Source of the DNA: JAMOAD01 sp023621955
Lineage (GTDB): Bacteria; Acidobacteriota; Aminicenantia; JAMOAD01
Direction of reading: 5' to 3'
Length of the DNA: 43,522 nucleotides
Assembly (NCBI GenBank): GCA_035403085.1
Contig: DAONEM010000016.1
Location: 1 to 43,522 of the forward strand
In this document: one piece after another, positions 15,297 through 23,046 of the stretch
Position numbering within the stretch: the stretch's first letter is position 1
Layout: each line of letters opens with the position of its first letter
Translations under genes and position numbers: made by a program
Notes under the pieces: model-generated
The model's database searches: none
What the model was told of the DNA's origin: nothing
Seen by the model: only the letters and a program-made list of their open reading frames with translations

Positions 15297-16155
15297 CCCT
15301 ATTCTCATCATCACCGGGTATTCGGGATCAGGAAAGACGACCATCTCCAAGATTCTCGAGGATATGGGATATTTCTGTATCGATAACCTGCCCTTGCCCC
15401 TCTTTCATCAGTTTATGGAGATTATTGCCAAGACCCGCTCCGAAGAGCTGGAAAAGCTGGCGATGGTCGTAGATATCCGTGAAAGGCGTTTGATTCAAGG
15501 GTTTCCCGATTTCTATAACGGATTACGCGAGAAGGGGCTTCCCCTCTCCATTATTTTCCTGGATGCCACCAGGGAGGCTCTGATCCTGAGGTACAAGAGG
15601 ACCCGCCGACCACACCCCCTCTCGCTGGAAGACGGCAAGACTCTCGAGGAGGCCATCGATGAGGAACGGGCTGTTCTGGAGCCCCTCAAGGCTCTCTCCT
15701 CCTTGGTGATCAACACCTCGGACAAGACTCCGGAGCAGTTGAAGGTCATTCTTCAGAACAACCTGGTGATCGAGAACCAGGAAGCGACCTTCTACCTGAC
15801 CGTGGAGAGCTTCGGCTTCACTCACGGAATCCCCGAGGGGAGCGACCTTGTTCTGGACGTCCGCTTCCTTCCCAACCCCTACTATATCGATCAGTTCAAG
15901 AGCCGGACGGGGAAAGAGAAGGAGGTGAGGGATTTCCTCTTCACCTTTCCCGAGATGTGGGAGTTCATGGAGAAGACCACGGCCTACCTCGGGTATCTCG
16001 TCGAAAAGAGTCGTAAGGAGAGGTTCTACCTGACCTTGGCCGTTGGCTGCACCGGAGGCCGACACCGTTCCGTCGTCGTGGCGGAGGAATTGGCGGAACA
16101 TTTTCGGCAGAAGGGGTATAAGATTCACCTGATCCATCGGGATATAACGAAATAG
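15283..16155 (+). CDS. rapZ: RNase adapter / nucleotide-binding protein RapZ
   Basis: The protein is 290 residues from the ATG at 15283; a GTG at 15274 would add three residues. Walker A is GYSGSGKTT. Family marks follow: MGYFCIDNLPLPL, the RRPHPLS stretch, DVRFLPNPYYIDQFKSRTGKE, and the C-terminal VGCTGGRHRSVVVAEELAEHF. In E. coli RapZ senses glucosamine-6-phosphate and controls GlmS through small RNAs; in other bacteria the role is less clear but the hprK-rapZ-ptsH order is widespread. The start lies inside the 3' end of hprK (14-base overlap), with GGAG 8 bases upstream. Confidence 0.93.
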   Translation: MTTSSPILIITGYSGSGKTTISKILEDMGYFCIDNLPLPLFHQFMEIIAKTRSEELEKLAMVVDIRERRLIQGFPDFYNGLREKGLPLSIIFLDATREALILRYKRTRRPHPLSLEDGKTLEEAIDEERAVLEPLKALSSLVINTSDKTPEQLKVILQNNLVIENQEATFYLTVESFGFTHGIPEGSDLVLDVRFLPNPYYIDQFKSRTGKEKEVRDFLFTFPEMWEFMEKTTAYLGYLVEKSRKERFYLTLAVGCTGGRHRSVVVAEELAEHFRQKGYKIHLIHRDITK

Positions 16156-16165
16156 GAGGAGTTTC

Positions 16166-16579
16166 ATGATCGGAGGCGTCATCGTTACCCATGGTTTGCT
16201 GGGTCAGGAGCTTCTCAACGCCGTCAAGGGCATTGTCGGGAAGATCAGCTGCTTGGAAAGTGTCTCCATCGGCTGGGAAGACGATGTGGACGAAGGGAAG
16301 GGGAAGATCAACAAGGCCTTGAAAGAGGTCGACCGGGGCTCGGGGGTAGTCCTTTTTACCGATATGTTCGGGGGAACCCCTTCCAACATGGCCTTTTCCT
16401 TCTTAGAAAAAGGGAAGGTGGAGGTCATCACCGGGACCAACCTCCCTATGCTTCTCAAGTTTACCTTTGTTCAGAAGAGCACCGATCTGGCCGATGTCGC
16501 CAGGAGCGTTTACGAGGATGGGAAGAACTCCATCTATCTGGCCAGTCGAATCTATGAGAAACAACAGGAAGAGAGATGA
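16166..16579 (+). CDS. Mannose-family PTS EIIA domain protein
   Basis: The protein is 137 residues of the EIIA-Man fold. MIGGVIVTHGLLGQELLNAV carries the active His9. VVLFTDMFGGTPSNMAFSFL is the diagnostic aspartate/GGTPSN loop, and GTNLPMLLKF follows. No mannose-type EIIB, EIIC or EIID genes are in the window, so this is more likely a phosphate sink or regulator than part of a sugar permease. That combination (ptsN, hprK, rapZ, EIIA-Man, ptsH, ptsI) is known from delta-proteobacteria and related phyla. AGGAG lies 6 bases before the ATG. The stop overlaps ptsH by four bases. Confidence 0.9.
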   Translation: MIGGVIVTHGLLGQELLNAVKGIVGKISCLESVSIGWEDDVDEGKGKINKALKEVDRGSGVVLFTDMFGGTPSNMAFSFLEKGKVEVITGTNLPMLLKFTFVQKSTDLADVARSVYEDGKNSIYLASRIYEKQQEER

Positions 16580-16845
16580 TCGAAAAGTCTCTGACAGTGG
16601 TGAATAAACTGGGGCTCCACGCGAGGGCCTCGGCCAAGTTGGTCAACCTGACAAACCGCTACCAGTCAAAGATCAACATCCGTTTCAGGGGAAACGATGT
16701 GAACGCCAAGAGTCTCCTCGGACTCCTGACCCTCGCCGCGGGCAAGGGTTCCCAGGTGCTCGTGACCCTGGAGGGAGAAGACGAAGAACCCGCGCTGAGA
16801 GCGATAACCAAACTTTTCGAAGAGAGGTTCGGAGAGAAGGAGTAA
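16576..16845 (+). CDS. ptsH: Phosphocarrier protein HPr
   Basis: The protein is 89 residues. His15 in KLGLHARAS accepts phosphate from enzyme I, and Ser46 in NAKSLLGLLTLAAGKG is the site for HPr kinase. Having both sites together with hprK in the same operon means the regulatory Ser-P branch is probably active. The ATG overlaps the EIIA gene (ATGA) and the stop is directly followed by the ptsI ATG with no gap. Confidence 0.95.
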   Translation: MIEKSLTVVNKLGLHARASAKLVNLTNRYQSKINIRFRGNDVNAKSLLGLLTLAAGKGSQVLVTLEGEDEEPALRAITKLFEERFGEKE

Positions 16846-18618
16846 ATGAAGAGCGAGAAGAGGAAGGGTTTCGCCGCCTCTCCTGGAATCGGCTTCGGCT
16901 CGGTTTTCGTTCACCGCCTCGCTTCGGACTTCATCTTCCGGGAGACCATTCCCACGGTGGCCGTTCCCGGTGAGGTTCAACGCTTTCGAGAGGCCGTGCA
17001 ACGTTCCATCCATGAGCTGACCCTTCTGAAGGAGGGGATGGAGAAAGGGAAAGGAAAGGGAGCCGGTCTGATCATCGAATCCCAGATCCTTCTCCTTCAG
17101 GATGAGGAGTTGGTAAGGACGGTCAGCCAGACCATCGAGGAAGAGAAGGTCCGGGCCGAGTGGGCCCTTCACCTCTTGAGGCGGCGCTACCGGGACCTTT
17201 TCCAGGAGATGGACAACGAGTACATTCGGGGGAGGATCGCCGATATCAACGATGCCTTCAACCGCCTGCTGGGGAACCTGAACGGCCATAGTCACCCCTG
17301 TCCTGAGGCCCCTCCCTCCTTGCCGATCATCCTCGTGGCCGACGACCTTCTTCCCTCGGAGATGGGACTCTTCATCACCTCCTGCAGAGTGGCCGGGATC
17401 GTTCTGATGAAGGGAGGAAGTCACTCCCACGCGGTGATTCTCGCCAGAGCCTTCGAGATTCCTGCGGTCATCGGCATCGGGCCCATCTCCATGGAGAATC
17501 TTGAAAACACCGACGCTATCGTCGACGGAACGGTTGGCGAGGTGATCTTTACCCCCTCTCTCAAGGTTAAGAGGGAGTATGGGAACAGGAAGGAGCAGTT
17601 CTCCCGGTACATAGAATCCCTGAAAGCGGTTCGCTTGCTTCCCTCCCGAACCAAGGATGGAGTCCCCTTCAAGACCTCCGCCAACATCGAACTGCCCGAG
17701 GAGGTGGAGATGGCCCTCTCCTATGGGGCCGAGGGGATTGGACTCTTCCGCACGGAATTTCTCTACCTCTTCCGTCCGACTCCCCCTACAGAGGAGGAGC
17801 ATTACAAGGTTTACAGCCGTCTTGTTAGCGAGATGGCCGGCAGACCCTTGGTGGTACGTACCTTGGACGTAGGAGGGGAGAAGCAGGGGAGCCTGTTCGC
17901 CATCGGTCGAGAGGATAACCCCGCCCTGGGCTTGAGGGCGGTGCGGTACTTCCTCAAAGAGAGGGAGATTCTGGAAGTCCAATTGAAGGCGCTTCTTAGG
18001 GCCGCCCGGGAGGGGAAGATCAAGATTCTCTTCCCCATGGTGACGGAACTCGAGGAGCTGAGGGAGCTGAAGGAGATCGTCGAGACCTTGGCCCGGAAAG
18101 AGGGGGTCGGCAGGGAGATGTACGATGTCGGAATGATGGTGGAGGTCCCCTCCGCCGCCCTCCTGATGGACCAATTTTCCAAGGAGGTCGATTTCGTCAG
18201 CGTCGGGACCAACGATCTTATCCAGTACACCTTGGCCGTGGATCGCGCGAACAGCCAGGTTCAACACCTCTATCAACCCTTCAACCCGGCGGTCTTGCGT
18301 CTTCTGGCCATGGTTGTGAAGGAGGCGGAACCCAGGGGTGTAGAGGTTCAGCTCTGCGGGGAAATGGCGGCCAATCCTTTGTCGGCGTTGGTCTTGGTGG
18401 GGTTGGGAATCAGGAGCCTCAGCATGTCCCCCCTCTCGATCCCTCTGGTGAAGGGAACTCTGACGTCGGCACGTTCCTCCCATCTGAGAGCCGTGGCCAA
18501 AGAGGCCCTCAAGCTGGGGACCGCCTCAGAGGTTCGGGAGAGCGTCGTCGAGAACCTGATGAGGCGGTGCCCCGGGTTGCTGTTGAAGAACCCGAAACCC
18601 TACAAGCCGGGAAGCTGA
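16846..18618 (+). CDS. ptsI: PTS enzyme I (phosphoenolpyruvate-protein phosphotransferase)
   Basis: The protein is 590 residues, typical of PtsI. The N-terminal HPr-binding helical domain is followed by the swivelling domain with the active histidine (His195 in KGGSHSHAVILARAFEIPAVIG). The C-terminal PEP-binding TIM barrel has EGIGLFRTEFLY, VVRTLDVGGEKQ, NPALGLRAVRYFL, MVEVPSAALLMDQF, SVGTNDLIQYTLAVDRAN and LCGEMAANP. It starts the PEP to HPr to EIIA relay. This is the last gene of the long operon; it ends 4 bases from the convergent DUF4097 gene, with no hairpin terminator between them. Confidence 0.96.
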   Translation: MKSEKRKGFAASPGIGFGSVFVHRLASDFIFRETIPTVAVPGEVQRFREAVQRSIHELTLLKEGMEKGKGKGAGLIIESQILLLQDEELVRTVSQTIEEEKVRAEWALHLLRRRYRDLFQEMDNEYIRGRIADINDAFNRLLGNLNGHSHPCPEAPPSLPIILVADDLLPSEMGLFITSCRVAGIVLMKGGSHSHAVILARAFEIPAVIGIGPISMENLENTDAIVDGTVGEVIFTPSLKVKREYGNRKEQFSRYIESLKAVRLLPSRTKDGVPFKTSANIELPEEVEMALSYGAEGIGLFRTEFLYLFRPTPPTEEEHYKVYSRLVSEMAGRPLVVRTLDVGGEKQGSLFAIGREDNPALGLRAVRYFLKEREILEVQLKALLRAAREGKIKILFPMVTELEELRELKEIVETLARKEGVGREMYDVGMMVEVPSAALLMDQFSKEVDFVSVGTNDLIQYTLAVDRANSQVQHLYQPFNPAVLRLLAMVVKEAEPRGVEVQLCGEMAANPLSALVLVGLGIRSLSMSPLSIPLVKGTLTSARSSHLRAVAKEALKLGTASEVRESVVENLMRRCPGLLLKNPKPYKPGS

Positions 18619-18622
18619 GGGC

Positions 18623-19879
18623 TTAATCCTCCCTGTCCAGGGAGATGTCCGAATACTTGCTCTTGAGGATGAAGGAGACCGGAGAGTTCGCGTCCCCCGC
18701 GGTTCCCGTGTGGGTATCCCCTTGAGATGTGATGGTCAGGAAGTTGGAGCGGAGGCGGTTCATATAACTTTCCACCTGGAAACGGATCTTCTGGGAGGGT
18801 CCGAACTCCAGGGTCGAGGTCGTATCGATGAGGTCGAATCGGCTTGAGAGGGTGAGGTCGGGAAACTCCAGGCTGAGCTTTCCCCCCTCTTCGGTGATGT
18901 CGGCTCCCTTCAAGGTGGCCACGACGTTGTCGGCCCGTCCCGAGAGGGTCAGAAAATCGGCGTCTCCGGAGACGCTGTTGTACTTCCCCTCTACCCGGAT
19001 CTCCTTCACCTCTTCGCTGGAGAGGGCGTTGTTGCCGCCCTTGAGAAGGAAACGGGGGGAGCGGATGATTCCGATCTTGCCGTAGTCTCCGGTGAACTCA
19101 ACGGTTCCACAATCCTCGATGTCGACGGATTGGTACGAATCGGTGATCTTGGTGGTTCCTTTCACCCGGGTGATCCGAAGGGGGGAGTACTTGCCTTCGA
19201 AGATGAGGTCCCCGTCGATGTTGGAGAGCTCGGTCCCGGTGGAGTGACGGGAGGTGAGTTTCACCGTCCCCTTCACGTTCTCCAGGGTCAGCTCGCCGAA
19301 GGAGGCGTCCAGGGAGACGTCTCCGCCCACTCCGTCGATGGTGGCGGATCCGTTTTTGAGGGTTCCCTTGAGGGAATCGATTTGGGATAGCTCGATCCGG
19401 GAGAACCGGTCGTCTATCTCAACGCCTTTCAGGTCGGAAAGGAGGGCGGTGCCGTAGCGGTGGTTCAGGCGAAGCTCTATGGGCTCGGGAACGCGGACCT
19501 TATAGCCGATCTCGACAATCAAGTCTCCATCGGGGTTGTACCCTTCCGGGAAACCGACCGTCAGTGTGGAGCCCTCCCTGTATGAACGGAGTTCGAAGCT
19601 CTTCCCTTTGGGAACGCCCACGGTGGCCTCGACGGTCACGGCGGTCAGCCCCTCCTCTTTCACGACCTCGACCTCTCCGTAGCAGGCGTCCAGGTTGAGG
19701 CGCGTGATGCCGCTCTCGGAGAGACTCTTCTTCGAATAGACCAGGTCGCTCTTACGGAGTGTCTGATGGTTCTCTCCGTCGAAACGGAACCTCAGGTTGG
19801 GTGTTGCCCTCTTCAGTTCGTAGTACAGGGTGGCTCCGATCAACAGGAGCACCAGGTAGGCGACGGTTCCCCGTCTCAT
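18623..19879 (-). CDS. DUF4097-family envelope protein with beta-helix-like repeats
   Basis: The protein is 418 residues. One N-terminal membrane helix or uncleaved signal (residues 5-20) is followed by a region of short repeated strands: LNLDACYGEVEVVKEEG, GVGGDVSLDASFGELTLENVKGTVKL, then IDGDLIFEGKYSPLRITRVKGTTKITDSYQSVDI. That is the DUF4097 (DUF2807-like) right-handed beta-helix pattern, found in proteins co-encoded with LiaF-like or PspC-like envelope-stress systems. It is the last gene of the sigma factor operon, 3 bases after the LiaF-like gene, and probably faces the periplasm. No enzymatic motif is seen. Confidence 0.8.
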   Translation of the reverse strand: MRRGTVAYLVLLLIGATLYYELKRATPNLRFRFDGENHQTLRKSDLVYSKKSLSESGITRLNLDACYGEVEVVKEEGLTAVTVEATVGVPKGKSFELRSYREGSTLTVGFPEGYNPDGDLIVEIGYKVRVPEPIELRLNHRYGTALLSDLKGVEIDDRFSRIELSQIDSLKGTLKNGSATIDGVGGDVSLDASFGELTLENVKGTVKLTSRHSTGTELSNIDGDLIFEGKYSPLRITRVKGTTKITDSYQSVDIEDCGTVEFTGDYGKIGIIRSPRFLLKGGNNALSSEEVKEIRVEGKYNSVSGDADFLTLSGRADNVVATLKGADITEEGGKLSLEFPDLTLSSRFDLIDTTSTLEFGPSQKIRFQVESYMNRLRSNFLTITSQGDTHTGTAGDANSPVSFILKSKYSDISLDRED

Positions 19880-19882
19880 CTT

Positions 19883-20170
19883 TCACCTCACCTCTTCCGA
19901 ACTGTCGGAAGCTGAGCCCTCATGGAGATCTAGGGCCTTATCCAAAACCTCGGGGGCCGGGTCCTCCGTTTTCGAAGGGGTCTTCGTTCCTTTGTCGCTC
20001 TGAACAGAGTCGTAGATGGCCTTTCCGCCGAAGTAGACAAGGATCAAGGGCCAGAGCTTCAGAATCTTCGAGAAATCGACATCGACACCGAAGCTCTCCA
20101 ACAAGAAAACCATCCCGATAGCCAGCATCACTACTCCCCAAAAGAGGGAACCATTACTTTTCTTGGGCAT
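19883..20170 (-). CDS. Small LiaF-like / DUF5668 membrane protein
   Basis: The protein is 95 residues. Two helices (GSLFWGVVMLAIGMVFLLESFGV and ILKLWPLILVYFGGKAIYD) form the LiaI-LiaF transmembrane module (WGVxxLxxGxxFLL then LWPLxLIxxG). A charged cytoplasmic tail of about 45 residues follows. In Firmicutes LiaF restrains an envelope-stress two-component system. Here the neighbours are an ECF sigma factor and its putative anti-sigma factor, so a sensor or modulator role is inferred from context. It starts 1 base after the TM2 protein's stop codon, with a good AGGAGG-type site inside that gene's end. Confidence 0.78.
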   Translation of the reverse strand: MPKKSNGSLFWGVVMLAIGMVFLLESFGVDVDFSKILKLWPLILVYFGGKAIYDSVQSDKGTKTPSKTEDPAPEVLDKALDLHEGSASDSSEEVR

Positions 20171-20171
20171 T

Positions 20172-20645
20172 TCAAGCCTCCTTTTTCAAGGCGTTCCAGA
20201 TGAGTTTACCACCGATAAGAATGAAGAGAACCGGCCAGAAGCGGCGTACCGTTCCCCACTGAATCACGTTGTAGTTGAGTAAAAGAAAGATGATCCCTGA
20301 GCTTAGGAAAAGGATCCCGAGAAAGGGGTCCGGTCGGAGATCACCCGCGTCTTTCGCCGCTCTCTCTTCGGAACCGATCTTCTCTTCCCCGAAGGCGTTC
20401 GCGTCGCGTTTACATGAGAGGTAGGTGTCGATGATCGTATAGAAGTAGAAGATTCCTAAGGCTATCGCCAATAAAGGTTCCCACCCAGAGGCCTTTCCGG
20501 TTGCCAGAAGGTAGATCAGGAAGGCGAAAAAGCCCATGAAGGAGAAACCCTTGAGAATTTCCCCGTTGTAGAGGGCTCCTAGGCCCGGTACGAAGGAAAG
20601 GAGCAGAGCAATACCCGGGGATTTTTGTCGCTCTTGACCTGCCAT
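20172..20645 (-). CDS. TM2-domain plus LiaF-like membrane protein
   Basis: The protein is 157 residues. The first 65 residues form a TM2-like domain: KSPGIALLLSFVPGLGALYNGEILKGFSFMGFFAFLIY. After a charged loop, two more helices (DPFLGILFLSSGIIFLLLNYNVI and VRRFWPVLFILIGGKLIWNAL) repeat the LiaF-like module seen in the next gene. The start ATG has a strong GAGGAGGAG upstream. That makes the 67-base overlap with the end of the anti-sigma-like gene real, unless the upstream frame carries a sequencing frameshift. Confidence 0.78.
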   Translation of the reverse strand: MAGQERQKSPGIALLLSFVPGLGALYNGEILKGFSFMGFFAFLIYLLATGKASGWEPLLAIALGIFYFYTIIDTYLSCKRDANAFGEEKIGSEERAAKDAGDLRPDPFLGILFLSSGIIFLLLNYNVIQWGTVRRFWPVLFILIGGKLIWNALKKEA

Positions 20646-21148
20646 CGTTTCTCCTCCTCTTTTTTCACGTTCTTGTCTTTTTTAATGATCGTTTCCGAAA
20701 CTTTATCCGAGTTCTTGTCGAAGAAGAAGACAAGGATATCTTTCGCGCTGGAAGCCCTGTCAAGAAGGTAGACGACATGGCTCTTCACCTTGTAGGCGTA
20801 GTAGTTCACCCGTGACTGGTTGCTCTTGAGTAGGATAAGGAGTACTCCTGCCCCCACAAGGAAGAGGGGGAGGGAGAGAGAGGCCATAGGCCTTAGCCAT
20901 AGTCGGAGCTTCTCCGCGAAGGTTGGCTCTTCTTCCGCTTTCAGCGTCTCTTCGATGAGGCGGAACTCAATCTTGCGAAGAAGGGAGTCAGGAGTCAAAG
21001 GGACCCTAAGCTCCGGGAGAGTCGCGTTCAGTAGCTTCTGGGCCTCAAAAAACTCGGTGGCCCCCCGGGAACCGGCGGCCAAGGCCTCCGCCTCTTTCTG
21101 CCGCCCTTCTTCCATGAAAAGGAGAATCTCTTCTCTGATGTCTTGCAT
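20579..21148 (-). CDS. Putative anti-sigma factor with one membrane helix
   Basis: The protein is 189 residues from the ATG at 21148, three bases after the sigma factor's stop; a TTG at 21154 is also in frame. Residues 1-75 are helical and charged, as in cytoplasmic anti-sigma domains, but the zinc-binding HxxxCxxC motif is absent. One membrane helix follows (LPLFLVGAGVLLILL, near 95-110), then a periplasmic lysine-rich tail. Identity rests on position directly after an ECF sigma gene and on topology; similarity alone would not name it. The last 22 codons overlap the TM2 gene and may be dispensable. Confidence 0.6.
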   Translation of the reverse strand: MQDIREEILLFMEEGRQKEAEALAAGSRGATEFFEAQKLLNATLPELRVPLTPDSLLRKIEFRLIEETLKAEEEPTFAEKLRLWLRPMASLSLPLFLVGAGVLLILLKSNQSRVNYYAYKVKSHVVYLLDRASSAKDILVFFFDKNSDKVSETIIKKDKNVKKEEEKRWQVKSDKNPRVLLCSFPSYRA

Positions 21149-21150
21149 GG

Positions 21151-21747
21151 TCAACCTCGTTTCTCCAGCTTCTGGAGGATCTCGGCCAGTTTGATTTTAA
21201 TTCTGTTGAGCCGGGACTTGAGGGTCCCTAGGGGGATGTTCTCCATGGTGGCGATCTCTTCGTAGGAGAGACCTTCGATCTCCCGCATGATCATGAGGTT
21301 TCTCTCTTCCTGTGGAAGGGAGTTGAGGGCTCTCCAGACAAGTTCCTTGGTCGCATAGTCCGGGTCCCACTTGGGGATCATGAAATCTTGCTCTTCGACG
21401 ATGTGTTCCCCCTTGTGCTTTCTGTAGTTGTCGATGCAGATGTTCTTCGCCGTTTTATAAAGGTAGAGCTCAAAGATCTTCGGGTTGGCCTCTATCCGGT
21501 CGATGCTCTTGAAGATCCGGAAGAAAGCCTCCTGAGTAGCTTCTTCAGCAAACTGGCGACTTCCCGAGAAGTTCAAGCTATAAGAGTAGATCCTGTGTGA
21601 GTACTCTTTCACAAGCATCTGCCACGCCCCTCGGTCATGATTTTTGGCTCCCTGAAGAATCTGATCGAATTCCATCTCTCTAGAACGGAGAGGTTGCGCG
21701 TTTTGTTCCCTGCTCTGGGAAAGTTTGCCCGAATCCGATGAGCTCAT
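21151..21747 (-). CDS. ECF-family RNA polymerase sigma factor
   Basis: The protein is 198 residues. Region 2 is clear: WQMLVKEYSHRIYSYSLNF, FAEEATQEAFFRIFKSIDRI, and YLYKTAKNICIDNYRKHK. Region 4 follows: LNSLPQEERNLMIMREIEGLSYEEIATMENIPLGTLKSRLNRIKIKLAEIL. It belongs to the RpoE/SigW-like ECF group. An internal ATG (MEFDQIL) could be the start, since the first 24 residues are not conserved. The downstream genes (membrane regulator, TM2, LiaF-like and DUF4097 proteins) suggest an envelope-stress regulon. The cupin gene ends 10 bases upstream and is probably in the same transcript. Confidence 0.9.
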   Translation of the reverse strand: MSSSDSGKLSQSREQNAQPLRSREMEFDQILQGAKNHDRGAWQMLVKEYSHRIYSYSLNFSGSRQFAEEATQEAFFRIFKSIDRIEANPKIFELYLYKTAKNICIDNYRKHKGEHIVEEQDFMIPKWDPDYATKELVWRALNSLPQEERNLMIMREIEGLSYEEIATMENIPLGTLKSRLNRIKIKLAEILQKLEKRG

Positions 21748-21757
21748 GGGGCTGGGA

Positions 21758-22081
21758 TCACGAAAGAGCCTTAGGGTTAGGGCTCTTGATGACGAAGAAC
21801 TCTACAGGTTCTTTGTCTTGGTTTGAAACCTCCATGGGGGTTTGGAAGAGGATTGGTACGATCTCTCCGGAGGGGTGTCTTTTCGGAGCGGCTTCTCCAA
21901 GTTTCAGCGTAAGGGTCCCTCGAAGGACGATCATATGGACATGGGAGTTGGCCCGATGGGGCGGAAGAGAATCGCCTTGGGGGAGAACGATGTGGTTGAT
22001 CACAACGTTCTCATCGTCGACGACCTTCTCCACCACCTTCTCCTGTGCCTTGAGGCTGAAGGTATAAGAAGTCCCTGACAT
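21758..22081 (-). CDS. Small cupin-domain protein
   Basis: The protein is 107 residues forming a single cupin barrel. The first metal motif is LPQGDSLPPHRANSHVHMIVLRGTLTL, giving three candidate histidine ligands. The second half has GEIVPILFQTPMEVSNQDKEPVEFFVIKSP. Stand-alone cupins of this size are often sensors or small isomerases; no substrate can be proposed. It is the first gene of the sigma factor operon, with AAGGAGGTCAA just before the ATG, so it might respond to the same stress or modulate the system. That link is inference from operon position. Confidence 0.78.
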   Translation of the reverse strand: MSGTSYTFSLKAQEKVVEKVVDDENVVINHIVLPQGDSLPPHRANSHVHMIVLRGTLTLKLGEAAPKRHPSGEIVPILFQTPMEVSNQDKEPVEFFVIKSPNPKALS

Positions 22082-22116
22082 TTGACCTCCTTGAGGGGTT
22101 GTCCCTCTTCGATTTG

Positions 22117-22122
22117 ATTATA
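22117..22122 (-). promoter_or_regulatory. -10 element ahead of the cupin / ECF sigma operon
   Basis: A perfect TATAAT on the minus strand, 35 bases before the cupin ATG. The usual -35 window holds only pyrimidine-rich sequence with no TTGACA-like box, so an activator or another sigma factor may help. A 5-bp GAGGG/CCCTC hairpin lies in the short leader just ahead of the ribosome binding site. The remainder of the intergenic stretch up to 22302 is purine-rich and shows nothing recognisable. Confidence 0.45.
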
Positions 22123-22302
22123 ACCGAAGTCGTCGAAAAAAAGGAGGGGGGAACGGAGGGTGGCGGAAACGGAACCTCCCGAGAAGACGGGGAAATTGGG
22201 TGAAAAGAGGTGCCTCTCGGATTCGGGGGAAGGTGTGATGGTTATGGGGAGGAGGGGAGACCCTTCGCGCAGGGGGACTTTGGGAAAGCGGCAATGGCAT
22301 GG

Positions 22303-22308
22303 TAAGAT
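22303..22308 (+). promoter_or_regulatory. -10 element placed 6 bases before the GT2 start codon
   Basis: TAAGAT at 22303-22308, then six bases, then the ATG at 22315. No ribosome binding site precedes the ATG. This fits a leaderless mRNA. The -35 is poor (TTTGGG-like near 22279). Confidence 0.4.
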
Positions 22309-22314
22309 CAGATA

Positions 22315-23046
22315 ATGAACGGAGAGAAATTCCGGACCCTTGTCGTTGTTCCGGCCTTCAACGAAGAGGAGAGCGTTGCCGGAGTCGTTGAGGAACTCCG
22401 TGCCTATGAACCCCGATGGGATGTGCTCGTGATCGACGATGGCTCGTCGGACCGGACCGCGGAGATGGCTAGACGGGCCGGAGCCAAGGTCGTCAGCCTT
22501 GTTAGGAATCTAGGAATCGGCGGGGCCGTACAGACCGGGTTTCTCTACGCTTTAAAGAAGGGCTACGGCTGTGCCGTCCAATGCGATGGTGACGGTCAAC
22601 ACCCTCCAGAGGGGGTTGCGCTTCTGGTGAAAACTCTGAAGCAAGGCGGAGTGGATGTTGTCGTGGGTTCCAGGTTCCTGAACGGGGGCAGGAGCGGCTT
22701 CCTCTCCACTCCTTCCAGACGTTTGGGAATCTCCCTGCTGGCCCTCTTCTTGGGAAAGCTTTGCGGTCAAGTTGTCACCGATCCAACCTCCGGGTTGAGG
22801 GCTTACAACACCGAGAGCCTCCTCTTTCTGAGCCGGAACTACCCTCGGGACTATCCCGAGCCGGAGGCCTTACTCCTCATCCATCGACACGGTTTGACCT
22901 TTCGCGAGGTGGCCGTGACCATGAGGGAACGTCGAGGAGGGACCTCCTCACTGGGAGGATGGACACCCCTCGTCTATATGTCCAAGGTTCTCCTCTCCCT
23001 TGCCGTGGAAACCCTACGGCCCCTTCGTTCAAGGAGGTGGATGTGA
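22315..23046 (+). CDS. Family 2 glycosyltransferase (dolichol-phosphate-mannose-synthase-like)
   Basis: The protein is 243 residues. The GT-A fold motifs are clear: LVVVPAFNEEESVAGVVEEL, VLVIDDGSSDRTAEMARRAGA, RNLGIGGAVQTGFLYAL, and the metal-binding CDGDGQHPPEG. The later DPTSGLRAYN and EPEALLLIHRHG are common in enzymes that transfer sugar to polyprenyl phosphate. No membrane helices are present, so it probably acts at the cytoplasmic face. The next gene encodes a DUF2304 membrane protein, a frequent partner. There is no Shine-Dalgarno sequence and a -10 lies only 6 bases upstream. Confidence 0.88.
   Translation: MNGEKFRTLVVVPAFNEEESVAGVVEELRAYEPRWDVLVIDDGSSDRTAEMARRAGAKVVSLVRNLGIGGAVQTGFLYALKKGYGCAVQCDGDGQHPPEGVALLVKTLKQGGVDVVVGSRFLNGGRSGFLSTPSRRLGISLLALFLGKLCGQVVTDPTSGLRAYNTESLLFLSRNYPRDYPEPEALLLIHRHGLTFREVAVTMRERRGGTSSLGGWTPLVYMSKVLLSLAVETLRPLRSRRWM

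Noticed and set aside
16666..18483. Long minus-strand open frame (605 codons) opposite ptsI
   Set aside because: ptsI is unmistakable on the plus strand; the antisense frame has low-complexity composition and no family resemblance.
22118..22300. 60-codon minus-strand frame between the cupin and GT2 genes
   Set aside because: It is proline/arginine/histidine-rich with no start signal and spans the cupin promoter.
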